A stretch of DNA of 35,835 bases from positions 1 through 35,835 of the forward strand of contig VXYL01000103.1 of NCBI GenBank assembly GCA_009846005.1, written 5' to 3'. The stretch's first letter is position 1. The number at the start of each line of letters is the position of its first letter. Shown here in pieces: positions 25,892 through 34,820 of this stretch. The notes under the pieces were generated by a model. That model ran no database searches. It saw nothing but the letters and a program-made list of their open reading frames with translations, and was not told the origin of the DNA. A program made the position numbers and the translations under genes. Source of the DNA: Gammaproteobacteria bacterium (GTDB taxonomy: Bacteria; Pseudomonadota; Gammaproteobacteria; Pseudomonadales; Azotimanducaceae).

Positions 25892-26070
25892 CGGCGTGTC
25901 CCAGGCGTCCGAAAGGACGAACGATGAAGGTTCGGCCCTGCCCGCTCAACCCCGACGTGCCGGTCGGCGGCGTCGGCGCGTCAGTGCGCTTGCTGGGCAG
26001 GTCGTTTCGGGTCTTGACAGGTCGGCCGGATCGCTCAGGCTTGTACGGCACTCTATTCCAGTGATTAGTC

Positions 26071-26469
26071 ATGGCCGTCGCCGCGTTCGATCACGCAGCC
26101 ATCCCCATCGCTGATGTGGATGCGATGCTCCGGTTCTACGGTGCCCTTGGATGCGAGGTCCACGAGGTGCTTCCACCGCTGTTCTACTCTGTCGCGTTCG
26201 GCGACAACAAGATCAATTTCCACGGGCCCGGAACTTGGTGCTCCTCCGAGTTCACGCTCCGCGGTCCATCGGCTAAACCCGGCTGCGGCGACTTCTGTTT
26301 CGTTTGGGACGGAACGGCGGGGCAACTGGCCGAAATGCTGGCGCGCCTCGACGTGCCGATCGTGGAAGGGCCGGTCGCGCGGGTGGGAGGGCGCGGCCTA
26401 ACCGGCCAGAGCACCTACATTCGAGATCCGGACGGCAATCTGCTCGAGTTCATCGTCTACCCGGCATGA
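26071..26469 (+). CDS. VOC / glyoxalase-like protein
   Basis: A single-unit VOC protein of 132 residues. 'FDHAAIPIADVDAMLRFYG' at the start gives the first His ligand, 'KINFHGPG' the second-strand region, and 'TYIRDPDGNLLEFIVYP' at the end the conserved C-terminal Glu. All expected metal ligands of a glyoxalase/dioxygenase-fold protein are thus plausible. Such proteins act as dimers on varied substrates: methylglyoxal-glutathione adducts, ring cleavage or antibiotic modification. The ATG at 26071 has no clear ribosome site. The stop overlaps the start of the amidohydrolase gene by four bases (ATGA), so the two are translated together and may act on the same compound. Confidence 0.87.
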   Translation: MAVAAFDHAAIPIADVDAMLRFYGALGCEVHEVLPPLFYSVAFGDNKINFHGPGTWCSSEFTLRGPSAKPGCGDFCFVWDGTAGQLAEMLARLDVPIVEGPVARVGGRGLTGQSTYIRDPDGNLLEFIVYPA

Positions 26470-27923
26470 ATGCGACCCTGCCTACAGTTGCGGCGGGGAT
26501 TTTCCGCGCGACGACTGCAATTGTGGGAGTGGTGTTATTCGTCTGCTGCCCCTGTGCGGCCGAAGTAACGGCAATTACGGGCGCGCAAATCATCCCGATG
26601 ACGTCAGAGGCCGTGCTCGACGATCACGCCATCGTCATCGAGAACGGTCGCATTTCGGCGCTCTGTCCCGTCAGCGTCGGTTGCATACCAACTGGTGCCA
26701 CTGTCATTGATGGGACAGGCATGTTCCTCATCCCGGGCCTCATCGACTCGCACAACCACTTCGGTGGCGTCGCCTTCGACGGTCGTGACGAGACCCGGAT
26801 TCGCACGCGGGATCAGCACCTGCGCCAGTACGTCATGTTCGGTGTCACAACGGTGCGCGACCCCGCAGGCAATCCCCTGGTCCTGCAGGCGCGCGACCAG
26901 ATCAACCGCGGCGAGTTGTTCGGCCCGCGGATATTCACGTCGTGGGGCGTGATGGACGGCGATCCGCCGCTTTTCACCGGGGCGCCGGCGTTCGCCGAGC
27001 CCGAACGCGCCGCCGAATTCGTGCGCATGACCAAGAAGTTCGGCTATGACTTCGTCAAGGTCTACTCAACAATGGATACCGAGGTCTTTGACGCCGTCAT
27101 GGCCGCTGCTCGCGAGACGGGCTTGACCGTTGCGGCGCACGTGCCAATCCGAGTGCCGCTGGAGCATGCGCTCAAGAAGGGCCTGCGGTCGATTGAACAC
27201 CTCACCGGCTACGACGTCGCCTGTGCGTATCCCGAGCGGATCATGCGTCCGATTGTCGAGGACATCTACCAGGGGTGGGCTTGGTGCACGCCCGGGAAGG
27301 TCAAGGTGCTGGCGGCGATGACTGCAGCGTATGAAGTCTGGAACGTCCCCACGCTTTCGCTTTGGGACAACACGGTGACCGAGTTCGACCGGCCGCGCCG
27401 CGCCACGGAGGGGCTCCGTCGCTTCGAACATCCGTTGACGCGTGCCGGTTTCGACTGGTTGTACAGCATCTACGGTCCTCGCGCCCGGGCCGGAATAACC
27501 GGTACTCGTTCGACGCGCCTAGGACTCGTCAAGGCACTGAGCGATGCCGGTGCGCCGGTGCTGGTGGGCACGGACGTCTCTGCCACGGGCTACACCGTGC
27601 ATCGGGAGATGGGATTGTTCGTGGAGGCGGGTCTGACGGCGTACCAGGCGCTGCACGCCGCGACCGCCGAAGCCGCCCGCTACCTGCGCAAGGAGGGTGA
27701 GTTCGGGACCTTGGTGCCCGGCGCGAGTGCGGACATGGTTCTGCTTGAGGCCAATCCCCTTGTCGACATCGCCAATACGCGCTTGATCCGGGGCCTCATG
27801 ATTCGTGGCGAATGGTGGTCGAAGCAAATGATCGATGCCGAGATTGCGGCGATCCAGCGCGAGTACGCCGAGGACGCGGCACGACTGCGGCAACTTGGAA
27901 TCGACGCGCCGGCCGAGCGGTGA
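26466..27923 (+). CDS. Exported metal-dependent amidohydrolase
   Basis: A 485-residue amidohydrolase-superfamily enzyme with an N-terminal export segment ('AIVGVVLFVCCPCAAEV', about 18-33); the Cys residues there leave open that it is a lipoprotein. The metal site is well formed: H96-N-H98 ('GLIDSHNHFGG'), a Lys in 'YDFVKVYS' that can be carbamylated, His in 'AAHVP' and 'IEHLTG', and the Asp in 'VGTDVSATG'. The pattern resembles imidazolonepropionase-, prolidase- and organophosphate-hydrolase-like members, which cut amide, ester or dipeptide bonds. The C-terminal 'FGTLVPGASADMVLLEANPL' is the usual closing sheet. It overlaps the preceding VOC gene. Convergent with the next gene, only 33 bases apart and with no obvious terminator between. 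Confidence 0.9.
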   Translation: MNATLPTVAAGIFRATTAIVGVVLFVCCPCAAEVTAITGAQIIPMTSEAVLDDHAIVIENGRISALCPVSVGCIPTGATVIDGTGMFLIPGLIDSHNHFGGVAFDGRDETRIRTRDQHLRQYVMFGVTTVRDPAGNPLVLQARDQINRGELFGPRIFTSWGVMDGDPPLFTGAPAFAEPERAAEFVRMTKKFGYDFVKVYSTMDTEVFDAVMAAARETGLTVAAHVPIRVPLEHALKKGLRSIEHLTGYDVACAYPERIMRPIVEDIYQGWAWCTPGKVKVLAAMTAAYEVWNVPTLSLWDNTVTEFDRPRRATEGLRRFEHPLTRAGFDWLYSIYGPRARAGITGTRSTRLGLVKALSDAGAPVLVGTDVSATGYTVHREMGLFVEAGLTAYQALHAATAEAARYLRKEGEFGTLVPGASADMVLLEANPLVDIANTRLIRGLMIRGEWWSKQMIDAEIAAIQREYAEDAARLRQLGIDAPAER

Positions 27924-27956
27924 AGGCGCAACCCCCACGGTCGCCGGGGATGACTC

Positions 27957-29396
27957 CTATGCGCTCAACACCTGTCGGGCATCCTCGGCCACCCGCGTAC
28001 CGTCGAAGAACGCGGGATTGGTCTTGCCCCAGAAATGCACCGGGTTCTCGAACACGAAGCGCCGGAACCCGCCGGCGTCGATGCGTTCGTCCTCGACCAG
28101 CTCGTAGGCTTCAGTCAGCACCTGGGACATGTCCTGGACGTCGAAATGGCCGATGTCCGAACCGAACAGGGTCTTGATCTCTGCCCCGCCCGGGTTGCAG
28201 GCGCGGTTGAATGCCCAGGCGTTGTTCGAGTCGTCGGCCTCGCAGCCGAAATAGAACGGTGCGACGAACAGCTTCTTGAAGTCGTCGGCCGAGTCGATGG
28301 CGCATGCGGCGTAGTCGTCGAGTTCGTCGATGCCGCCCGTGGTACGCGCGCTGCTGTTCGTGCTGATGCCGTTGCCGGCGCGGATGGCGTCGATCATCTC
28401 GGCCGGCGCGTACTGCTCGGCGAGCGAAATCAGCATCCCGGGGTCGAGATTGGCCGGGTTCACATCCTCCAACGCGTCCCGGTTGCGGATGTGCCAATGG
28501 CCGATGAGATCCGCGTAGAGCAGGCAGGCGAAACCGACGCCGCCTTCCAGAAAGGCGAAGTTCAGTTCGGGAAACCGGCGCGTGACGCCCCCTAGGAAAA
28601 TGGCCTTGCACACCGCCTCCGACGCCGCCGCGAAGTGGCCGATGTGGTTGTAGCAGAAATTCGACGGCGACATTCGAAACGCCCGACCGCGGGAGCCGCG
28701 GTGGAATGTCGGCGACACGCCGAGGTCGCGGCATTTCCGCCAGACGGGGTCATAGTCGTAGGCGCTGTCCAAGCCGATCACGTCGTACCAGACGGCGAGG
28801 TCCGCCGAATCGGGCCGTTCTTCCGCCACCTTGGCAATCGGCCGGTCGATCATGCTGTTCAGCATCACGGCCTTGAGACCCAGTTCGCCCACTGCGTGTT
28901 CGAGTTCCGCGACGGCTTCGTCGGGGTGATGCATCGGAATCACGGCGGCGGGCGTGATTCGATCCTTGAGGGGCTCGAACAGTTCGGCTTGGTAGATATT
29001 GAATGCACGGCACGCGGCGATGCGTGCCTCGGTGTCGTTGACGCGGGGCAGGCCGAGGCCCATGGTCGGGAACAGGATCGCGAAGTCGATCCCAAACTCG
29101 TCCAGGCGTTCGTAGAGCAGCCTCGGCATCATCGCCGTGGCGCGGTCGCGCGTGTTCTTGGTGGGCGCCCCCCAGAACGCCTCCTGGGCGACGTTCTCGC
29201 GACGCCGTTCCGCGGGCGTCATGCGTAGCGAACGTCGAACCCGGCCGCCGTTGATCTCCATGGCGCGCACCGCGGCGTCTCCGCCGATCTTGCGCAACGC
29301 CGCCCCGACCACGGGTCCGTATTCGAGCCAGTGACCGTCCGCGTCGATCACCGGATGGCCGAGACTCTCCCGCAGTCGTGCGCCGTTGTCTGTCAT
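27957..29396 (-). CDS. Amidohydrolase family 2 protein (ACMSD-like)
   Basis: A 479-residue TIM-barrel protein of the amidohydrolase_2 family, whose members decarboxylate or hydrolyse aromatic and unsaturated acids. It opens with 'HPVIDADGHWLEYGP', the D-x-D-x-H form of the metal site common in long members, has 'PTFHRGSRG' and 'NHIGHFAAAS' with candidate His ligands, and 'LFGSDIGHFD' with the catalytic Asp near the end. The protein is longer than ACMSD (about 330) because of insertions in the middle, usual for this subgroup. The ATG at 29396 is chosen because GGGGAGGAG sits just upstream; a TTG seven codons earlier has none. No signal peptide. The substrate is unknown, though a nearby CoA transferase and intradiol dioxygenase fit aromatic-acid metabolism. 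Confidence 0.9.
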   Translation of the reverse strand: MTDNGARLRESLGHPVIDADGHWLEYGPVVGAALRKIGGDAAVRAMEINGGRVRRSLRMTPAERRRENVAQEAFWGAPTKNTRDRATAMMPRLLYERLDEFGIDFAILFPTMGLGLPRVNDTEARIAACRAFNIYQAELFEPLKDRITPAAVIPMHHPDEAVAELEHAVGELGLKAVMLNSMIDRPIAKVAEERPDSADLAVWYDVIGLDSAYDYDPVWRKCRDLGVSPTFHRGSRGRAFRMSPSNFCYNHIGHFAAASEAVCKAIFLGGVTRRFPELNFAFLEGGVGFACLLYADLIGHWHIRNRDALEDVNPANLDPGMLISLAEQYAPAEMIDAIRAGNGISTNSSARTTGGIDELDDYAACAIDSADDFKKLFVAPFYFGCEADDSNNAWAFNRACNPGGAEIKTLFGSDIGHFDVQDMSQVLTEAYELVEDERIDAGGFRRFVFENPVHFWGKTNPAFFDGTRVAEDARQVLSA

Positions 29397-29507
29397 CGCC
29401 TCCTCCCCAATCGGCAACGTCGAGAATCTAGCTTAACCGACGCCAAGGGCGTTGCGTAGCGTGCCGAGTGTCGCGCGCGAGGGGCGCTCGGTCGCACCCT
29501 TGGCAAC

Positions 29508-29528
29508 GGGACGGGACAAGCCCGTCCC
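29508..29528. repeat. Dispersed hairpin repeat, solo copy
   Basis: GGGACGGG and CCCGTCCC form a perfect eight-base stem around ACAAG. The unit 'ACGGGACAAGCCCGTCC' also occurs at 2063-2079, and related 'GGGACAAGC' forms occur at 1273-1306. It is therefore a third location of part of the composite repeat, here in the 220-base gap between divergent genes. The rest of that gap shows no gene. Confidence 0.6.
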
Positions 29529-29617
29529 GACGATGACGTGCCCGCGGGGTCGCGATCCGGCCCGGCTTCCGTGCAACAATTCGAGCGCGCAAGGCGAAGG
29601 AGTAGAAAGGAGAGACA

Positions 29618-31540
29618 ATGCGGAGGTCGGCGGCTTTCGCCCACGCCACGTACGGCGTGCTGTACGTCGCACCCATCGCCGCCGCGGTCTCCTTCAATCT
29701 CGCCTACGCGTATTGGCTGGTGTCGGGGGTGGCGGTTGCCGCCGTCGTGTCGTGGTTGTGGCAACTCGGCGGGTGGCACCGCGTCACGGCATTGGTTGCG
29801 AATTGCACGACGTCGTTCGCCAACCTGCTGCTTGCGGCTTCGTTGTACGTCCAGGGTGTCGGCTTCAACGCCCAGTTCTTCTACCACCTTGACGGCGAAA
29901 CGTTCGCGATCGCGAGGCAAGCCTATTCGGTGGTCTTTTTCGGCGCTTGGGCATACTGGCTAGGTCTTTGTGTTGTTCCGTTTGTCCTCGGCTGGCGCAA
30001 GGCGAATTGGGCGGAGCGCCAACTGCCCAGGGGGTGCATGGTCCTTGCCGGAATCGCGGCGATCGCTGCGTATGCCCCGCTCTTGTCGTTCGCCTCCTTC
30101 GTGCTTTCGGCGGACCATCAACCGGCCACGGTCCGGGAACCCGGTACGCATGCCGTCGCGATCGAGCCGGAAGCGCTTCAAGACCCCAAGAGCCTGGTGC
30201 TGATCTTCGCCGAATCCCTGGAAGCGACGTACAGTCGACGCGACATATTCGGCGACGACTTCACGCCGCGTCTGACTGCCCTGGCGAAACACGGTGTGGA
30301 CTTCGACGACATGCGGCAGGTCGGTCACACGGGGTCGACCATCACCGCGATGGTGGGAGCCATGTGTGCCCTGCCGCTTCGATCGCCCATGCCTTGGCAA
30401 CATTTAAACTCCGTATTGCCGAATGTGGCTGTCCCGGTGCCGGACCAAGCCTGCCTCGGCGATGTGCTCGCCGCGCACGGGTATCGAACCGTATTCATGG
30501 GCGGCGCACCCCTGGGATTCGCTGGAAAGGGCAAGTTCCTCGCGGCGCATGGATTCACCGAACTGTATGGCGCCTCGAATTTTCTGCCCCGCTTGGAGGA
30601 TCCCGACTACCGATCGGCGTGGGGAATCCACGACGACACGCTGTTCGAACTCGCATTGCGGAAACTAGACGCCTTGGCTGACGGAGTTTCGCCGTTCGCA
30701 TTGACCCTGCTGACACTCGACACGCACCATCCGTCGGGTCTGCCGTCGGGGAGTTGCACGAGTCGCCGCCGGGGAGCATCGGACATGGAATTCTCGATAC
30801 GATGTTCGGATCGATTGCTGAGTGGTTTCATCGACGACGTGCGGTCGCGCTACGCGGACGTAGTGGTTGCTCTCTTTTCGGATCATCTTGCGCACCGAAA
30901 CGAGCTTTTCGGCACGTTGAGGCGCCACGGCAACTCGCGACGACTGCGCTTTTCAGTGTGGGGACCCGATGTGGAACCGACGCGCATTGGACGAAAGGGA
31001 ACGCATTTTGATGTCATGCCGACAATTCTCGACTTTCTTGGTTTCGAGGGTTGGTTGAGTCACAATTTCGGTGCTTCCTTGCTCCGCACCGATAGTCCTT
31101 GGTTTGCGCTTGGCGAGAAGGCAGCGACAACCATCACTCAGGATCTCCCTGACATCCGCTTGGAAATGAGTTCGCAAGTCGTGTTCAAAGCCGATGGACC
31201 GTCGATTGAGATCGGCGGACAACGGATATTGGCAACCAACGAGGGTTTGGCATTGACAAATGCGATTTTCGCGATGAAATTTGATGCGAGAGGCAATTTC
31301 GTAGGGTTTCGTGATAGTGAATCTCTGGAGGATTTCCTGCGGGAAGCGAGTGACGGGTTTTGGGTGGGCGTCTCGACTAACGACGGGTTCAATAGACGGT
31401 TTGTTGCCGACGAGCCGTCGAAACTCGCCTTCTTCGGTGGATGTTTCGGCGCGGCCGGATTGATCGCCGAGCCATTGTGGTGGCGTGACAAACTTGATGT
31501 TTCGTCGGCAATGGTGGGCTGCGGATTTGAACAGCCGTGA
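29618..31540 (+). CDS. Membrane sulfatase-fold phosphotransferase (LTA synthase/OpgB-like)
   Basis: A 640-residue inner-membrane enzyme with five N-terminal membrane segments (about 12-30, 34-50, 57-78, 103-124 and 141-164) and a large periplasmic sulfatase-fold domain. Key sites: Glu199 ('LIFAESLEATYS'), Thr241 in 'GHTGSTITAMVGAMC' as probable nucleophile, and 'LFSDHLAHRN' with the metal-binding Asp-His. This matches the LTA synthase / phosphoglycerol transferase I (OpgB) layout; in Gram-negatives such enzymes add phosphoglycerol or phosphoethanolamine groups to periplasmic glucans or lipids. AAGGAGAG upstream is a strong ribosome site. The 3' third (from about 30,900) has clearly more A and T than its neighbours. 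It overlaps the alanine racemase gene by four bases (GTGA), suggesting a joint envelope role. Confidence 0.87.
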   Translation: MRRSAAFAHATYGVLYVAPIAAAVSFNLAYAYWLVSGVAVAAVVSWLWQLGGWHRVTALVANCTTSFANLLLAASLYVQGVGFNAQFFYHLDGETFAIARQAYSVVFFGAWAYWLGLCVVPFVLGWRKANWAERQLPRGCMVLAGIAAIAAYAPLLSFASFVLSADHQPATVREPGTHAVAIEPEALQDPKSLVLIFAESLEATYSRRDIFGDDFTPRLTALAKHGVDFDDMRQVGHTGSTITAMVGAMCALPLRSPMPWQHLNSVLPNVAVPVPDQACLGDVLAAHGYRTVFMGGAPLGFAGKGKFLAAHGFTELYGASNFLPRLEDPDYRSAWGIHDDTLFELALRKLDALADGVSPFALTLLTLDTHHPSGLPSGSCTSRRRGASDMEFSIRCSDRLLSGFIDDVRSRYADVVVALFSDHLAHRNELFGTLRRHGNSRRLRFSVWGPDVEPTRIGRKGTHFDVMPTILDFLGFEGWLSHNFGASLLRTDSPWFALGEKAATTITQDLPDIRLEMSSQVVFKADGPSIEIGGQRILATNEGLALTNAIFAMKFDARGNFVGFRDSESLEDFLREASDGFWVGVSTNDGFNRRFVADEPSKLAFFGGCFGAAGLIAEPLWWRDKLDVSSAMVGCGFEQP

Positions 31541-32613
31541 CTGACCGCAGTCGTGTCGGCGATTCCGATGCGGGTCTTGCCCGGGTGACGGTCGATCTCG
31601 GTGCTCTACGCGAGAACTACCGGCGCATCTGCCACGCTGGCACGCGGACGGCGGCCGTGGTCAAGGCGGACGCCTACGGTCTCGGTGCGATTCGGGTCGT
31701 CGAGGCGGTCGGCCGGGAGGGGTGTCGGGATTTCTTCGTCGCGACGGAGGCTGAAGGAATCGCGGTGCGCGCGGCTAGCAGGGACTCGAATATCTTCGTG
31801 TTCTCCGGGCCACCGGACGCGCGCAGCGCAGCGTCCATGGTGCGCCACGGCTTGACGCCGGTGCTGAACGACGAACAGCAGCTGGATCGGTGGCGGGAAC
31901 ACCGGGAGACGCCGGTTGCCGTGCACGTCGATACCGGAATGCACCGACTCGGTTTCGACCGCGGGACGTTGGCGGCGTCGATGTTCGAGGGATTCAACGT
32001 CGGCTTGGTCATCTCCCACCTAGCCTGCGCGGACGATCCGGCGCACCCGATGAACCAACAACAAGTGGACCGTTTCGACGCCATTCGTTCGTTGTTCCCC
32101 AACGCCCTGGGGAGTCTTGCCAATTCTGCAGGGGCGCTATCGGGAATCGGTGCCGACATGACCCGCGCCGGTATTGCGCTCTATGGTGGCAATCCCTTTT
32201 CGACAAGGCCGAATCCAATGTTGCCGGTCGCGGCCTTGGAAGCTCGCGTCGTCGGGTTGCGGACAGTCGCCGCGGGACAGCCGGTCGGCTACGGCAGCAC
32301 GTACACGACACGACAAGCAACGCGAATCGCCGTGCTCGGGGCCGGCTATGCGGATGGAATCCCGCGAGGACTCTCCCAAGACGCCCGTGTGGCGCTCGAG
32401 GGCCTTCGACTGCCGGTCGTTGGACGCGTGTCGATGGACCTGCTCCACGTTGACGCCTCAAACGTCGAGGGCGGCATTGCGCTTGGTGATTGGGTGGAGG
32501 TCTTCGGGCGCACGGTCAAGATCGATGAGACCGCCGCTTGGGCGGGAACGATCAGCTATGAGCTGTTGACGCGGTTGGGAAGCCGCCTGCAACGGTTCTA
32601 CACCGGCCAGTGA
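31537..32613 (+). CDS. alr: Alanine racemase
   Basis: A 358-residue PLP enzyme that interconverts L- and D-alanine for peptidoglycan. The PLP Lys is Lys43 in 'AAVVKADAYGLG', the family signature. The second catalytic residue, Tyr, is in 'VGYGSTYTTRQ'; other marks are 'VHVDTGMHRLGF', 'ISHLACADDP', 'NSAGAL', 'TRAGIALYGGNP' and 'GRVSMDL'. Length is normal. The GTG start overlaps the preceding stop by four bases, so translation is coupled to the membrane phosphotransferase gene. The next gene, an SDR, starts 40 bases after the stop. It may be the main or a second racemase of the cell; the window cannot tell. Confidence 0.95.
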   Translation: MTDRSRVGDSDAGLARVTVDLGALRENYRRICHAGTRTAAVVKADAYGLGAIRVVEAVGREGCRDFFVATEAEGIAVRAASRDSNIFVFSGPPDARSAASMVRHGLTPVLNDEQQLDRWREHRETPVAVHVDTGMHRLGFDRGTLAASMFEGFNVGLVISHLACADDPAHPMNQQQVDRFDAIRSLFPNALGSLANSAGALSGIGADMTRAGIALYGGNPFSTRPNPMLPVAALEARVVGLRTVAAGQPVGYGSTYTTRQATRIAVLGAGYADGIPRGLSQDARVALEGLRLPVVGRVSMDLLHVDASNVEGGIALGDWVEVFGRTVKIDETAAWAGTISYELLTRLGSRLQRFYTGQ

Positions 32614-32653
32614 GCTATCATCGCCGGTTTGCATGCTTAAGGACGAAGAGAAA

Positions 32654-33466
32654 ATGCCGACGATCAACCCCAAGGGTGTTCTTGCCGGGCAGGTTGCCGT
32701 GGTGACCGGCGCGAGCCGCGGCATTGGCGAGGCGATCGCCAAGCGCTACGCGATGGAGGGTGCCAAGGTGGTCGTGTCGGCGCGCTCGGTCGATCCCGAG
32801 GACCATTTCCTTCCGGGTTCGATCAATGAGACCGTGCAGGCGATCCGCGACGCGGGTGGGGAAGCAACGGCGGTCAAGGCCGACCTGTCCCGGGAGGAAG
32901 ACCGGCACAACTTGATCACCGCCACCGAAGCCGCCTACGGCCCGGTCGACATCCTGGTGAACAACGCAGCGGTCACGTGGTTCATGCCCGTGGCCCAATT
33001 CGCAGAAAAGCGATTTCGCATCATGATGGATGTGCAAGTGTGGGGACCCTTCGAACTGGCCCAGCTTTGCCTGCCGTCGATGCTTGAGCGCGGGGCCGGT
33101 TGGATTCTGAACATCTCGTCGCACGCGGCGATCCATCCCAACGCCAAGGCGCCGGGTGGCCACGGCGGCACTGTCTATGGGATGTGCAAGGCCGCCTTGG
33201 AGCGGTTCACGACCGGATTGGCGCAGGAGGCCTACGGCTCCGGCGTGGGCGTGAACGTGATTTCGCCCGGTTTGGTGGCGACGCCCGGCGTCGTGCACCA
33301 CAAGCTCATCAACGAATCCAACAAGGATCGCGTGACGCCGGTGGAGCACATGGCCGAAGCGTGTCTGCGCCTGTGTCATGGCGACCCCGCCGAGATCACC
33401 GGCCGGATCGACTACGCCGATCAGGTGATCGAGGAGTTCAAGCTGGAACCCGCCGACCTAATCTGA
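32654..33466 (+). CDS. Short-chain dehydrogenase/reductase
   Basis: A 270-residue classical SDR with a Rossmann fold. It shows 'VVTGASRGIGEAIAKRY' (cofactor loop), 'VDILVNNAAVTWF' (NNAG-type motif), 'ILNISSHAAI' (catalytic Ser region), and 'VYGMCKAALERF' (catalytic YXXXK). The Arg in 'VSARSVD' after the second strand leans to NADP. An insertion around residue 50 ('VDPEDHFLPGSINETVQAI') is typical of a bacterial subgroup often linked to lipid or steroid metabolism. ATG at 32654 is preferred, with GAAGAG just upstream; an ATG seven codons earlier (32633) lacks a ribosome site. Same strand as the racemase and the aminotransferase, so probably one transcript. Confidence 0.9.
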   Translation: MPTINPKGVLAGQVAVVTGASRGIGEAIAKRYAMEGAKVVVSARSVDPEDHFLPGSINETVQAIRDAGGEATAVKADLSREEDRHNLITATEAAYGPVDILVNNAAVTWFMPVAQFAEKRFRIMMDVQVWGPFELAQLCLPSMLERGAGWILNISSHAAIHPNAKAPGGHGGTVYGMCKAALERFTTGLAQEAYGSGVGVNVISPGLVATPGVVHHKLINESNKDRVTPVEHMAEACLRLCHGDPAEITGRIDYADQVIEEFKLEPADLI

Positions 33467-33518
33467 CCCGTCGAGTCACACGCGGCGGAGAAGTACGCTG
33501 ACACGCCTGCACAACGAG

Positions 33519-34820
33519 TTGGATCTCGGTGCCTACTGGTTGCCGTTCACGGCGAACCGCGCCTTCAAGGCAGAACCGCGGTTCGTCGTTTCGGCATCCG
33601 GCACCCGTTATCGAACCGACGACGGGCGCGAGCTGCTCGACGGCATGTCGGGCCTATGGTGCTGCAATGCCGGCCACAGCCATCCGCGCATCGTCGAGGC
33701 GATACGCAGACAGGCCGCCGAACTCGACTACGCGACCGCGTTCCAGGTTGGGCACCCGACAGCTTTCCGACTGGCCGAACGGTTGGCGGCGATGGCGCCG
33801 GCCGACCTCAACGCGGTGTTTTTCACCAACTCGGGATCCGAGTCCGTCGATACGGCGTTGAAGATCGCGCTTGCCTACCACCACGCCCGGGGCGAGTCAT
33901 CACGGACGCGTTTCGTCGGTCGCGAGCGGGGCTACCACGGTGCGGGTTTCGGTGGCATGAGCGTCGGCGGCATCGCCAACAACCGCAGGGCATTCGCCGC
34001 GCAGCTGCCGGGTGTCGTGCACCTGCCCCAAACCCACGCCCTCGAGCACCAGGCGTTCAGCCGGGGCCAGCCGACGTGGGGCGCCCACCTGGCCGACGAG
34101 CTCACACGGATCGTCGCGGTAAACCACCCGTCGACCATCGCCGCGGTCATCGTCGAGCCCTTCGCGGGGTCGGCGGGAGTGCTGGTGCCGCCGGTGGGCT
34201 ATCTCGAACGGCTTCGGGAGATCACCAGCCGGCACGGCATTCTGCTCATCTTCGACGAGGTGATCACGGCCTTCGGTCGTTTGGGGGCCGTGTTTGGTGC
34301 AGAGCGATTCGGCGTCGTACCGGACATCATCTCGGTGGCGAAGGGCATCACGAGCGGCGCAGTGCCAATGGGCGCGGTATTGGTCCGCGACGAGATTCGG
34401 GACACGGTCGTCGAAACCGCCCCGGACGCTATCGAGTTGTTCCACGGCTACACCTACTCGGGGCATCCCCTAGCCAGCGCGGCGGCGATGGCAGCACTGG
34501 ATGTCTACGAAGAGGAAGGGCTGTTCGAGCGCGCGAGGTCTCTCGAACCCGTGCTCGAGGAAGCGCTGCATGCCCTGGCGAACAAGCCGAACGTGATCGA
34601 TGTGCGCAACATCGGCCTCGCTGGGGCGGTCGAACTGGGAGCGCGGAATGGCGCGAAGGGCGCAAGAGGCAGCGAGGCCTTCGTGGCGGCTTTCGAACGC
34701 GGCGTTTTGGTCAGAGCCACCGGCGATATCGTCGCCGTGGCACCGCCGCTCGTGGTCGAGGAGGATGAGATCGGGATGATCGCGGCGGTGCTGGGAGACG
34801 TTCTGGACGAACTAGGCTGA
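33519..34820 (+). CDS. Class III omega-aminotransferase (beta-alanine--pyruvate type)
   Basis: A PLP enzyme of about 433-440 residues that moves an amino group from an omega-amino acid or amine, usually to pyruvate. 'AYWLPFTANRAFK' at the start is a hallmark of omega-amino acid:pyruvate aminotransferases. Further marks: 'FFTNSGSESVDTALKIA', 'RERGYHGAGFGG', 'LIFDEVITAFGRLG' (PLP-contact Asp), and 'ISVAKGITSGAVPMGAV' with the PLP Lys. The start is not settled: TTG at 33519 has no ribosome site, while an in-frame CTG at 33498 has GGAG seven bases upstream and would add seven residues. CTG is rare as a start, so this needs proof. It follows the SDR by about 50 bases on the same strand. Confidence 0.92.
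   Translation: MDLGAYWLPFTANRAFKAEPRFVVSASGTRYRTDDGRELLDGMSGLWCCNAGHSHPRIVEAIRRQAAELDYATAFQVGHPTAFRLAERLAAMAPADLNAVFFTNSGSESVDTALKIALAYHHARGESSRTRFVGRERGYHGAGFGGMSVGGIANNRRAFAAQLPGVVHLPQTHALEHQAFSRGQPTWGAHLADELTRIVAVNHPSTIAAVIVEPFAGSAGVLVPPVGYLERLREITSRHGILLIFDEVITAFGRLGAVFGAERFGVVPDIISVAKGITSGAVPMGAVLVRDEIRDTVVETAPDAIELFHGYTYSGHPLASAAAMAALDVYEEEGLFERARSLEPVLEEALHALANKPNVIDVRNIGLAGAVELGARNGAKGARGSEAFVAAFERGVLVRATGDIVAVAPPLVVEEDEIGMIAAVLGDVLDELG

Noticed and set aside
26014-26046. Promoter with a perfect TTGACA before the glyoxalase-like gene
   Set aside because: TTGACA is at 26014-26019, but no acceptable -10 lies 15-19 bases downstream; the nearest T-rich word (TTGTAC, 26041) is 21 bases away.
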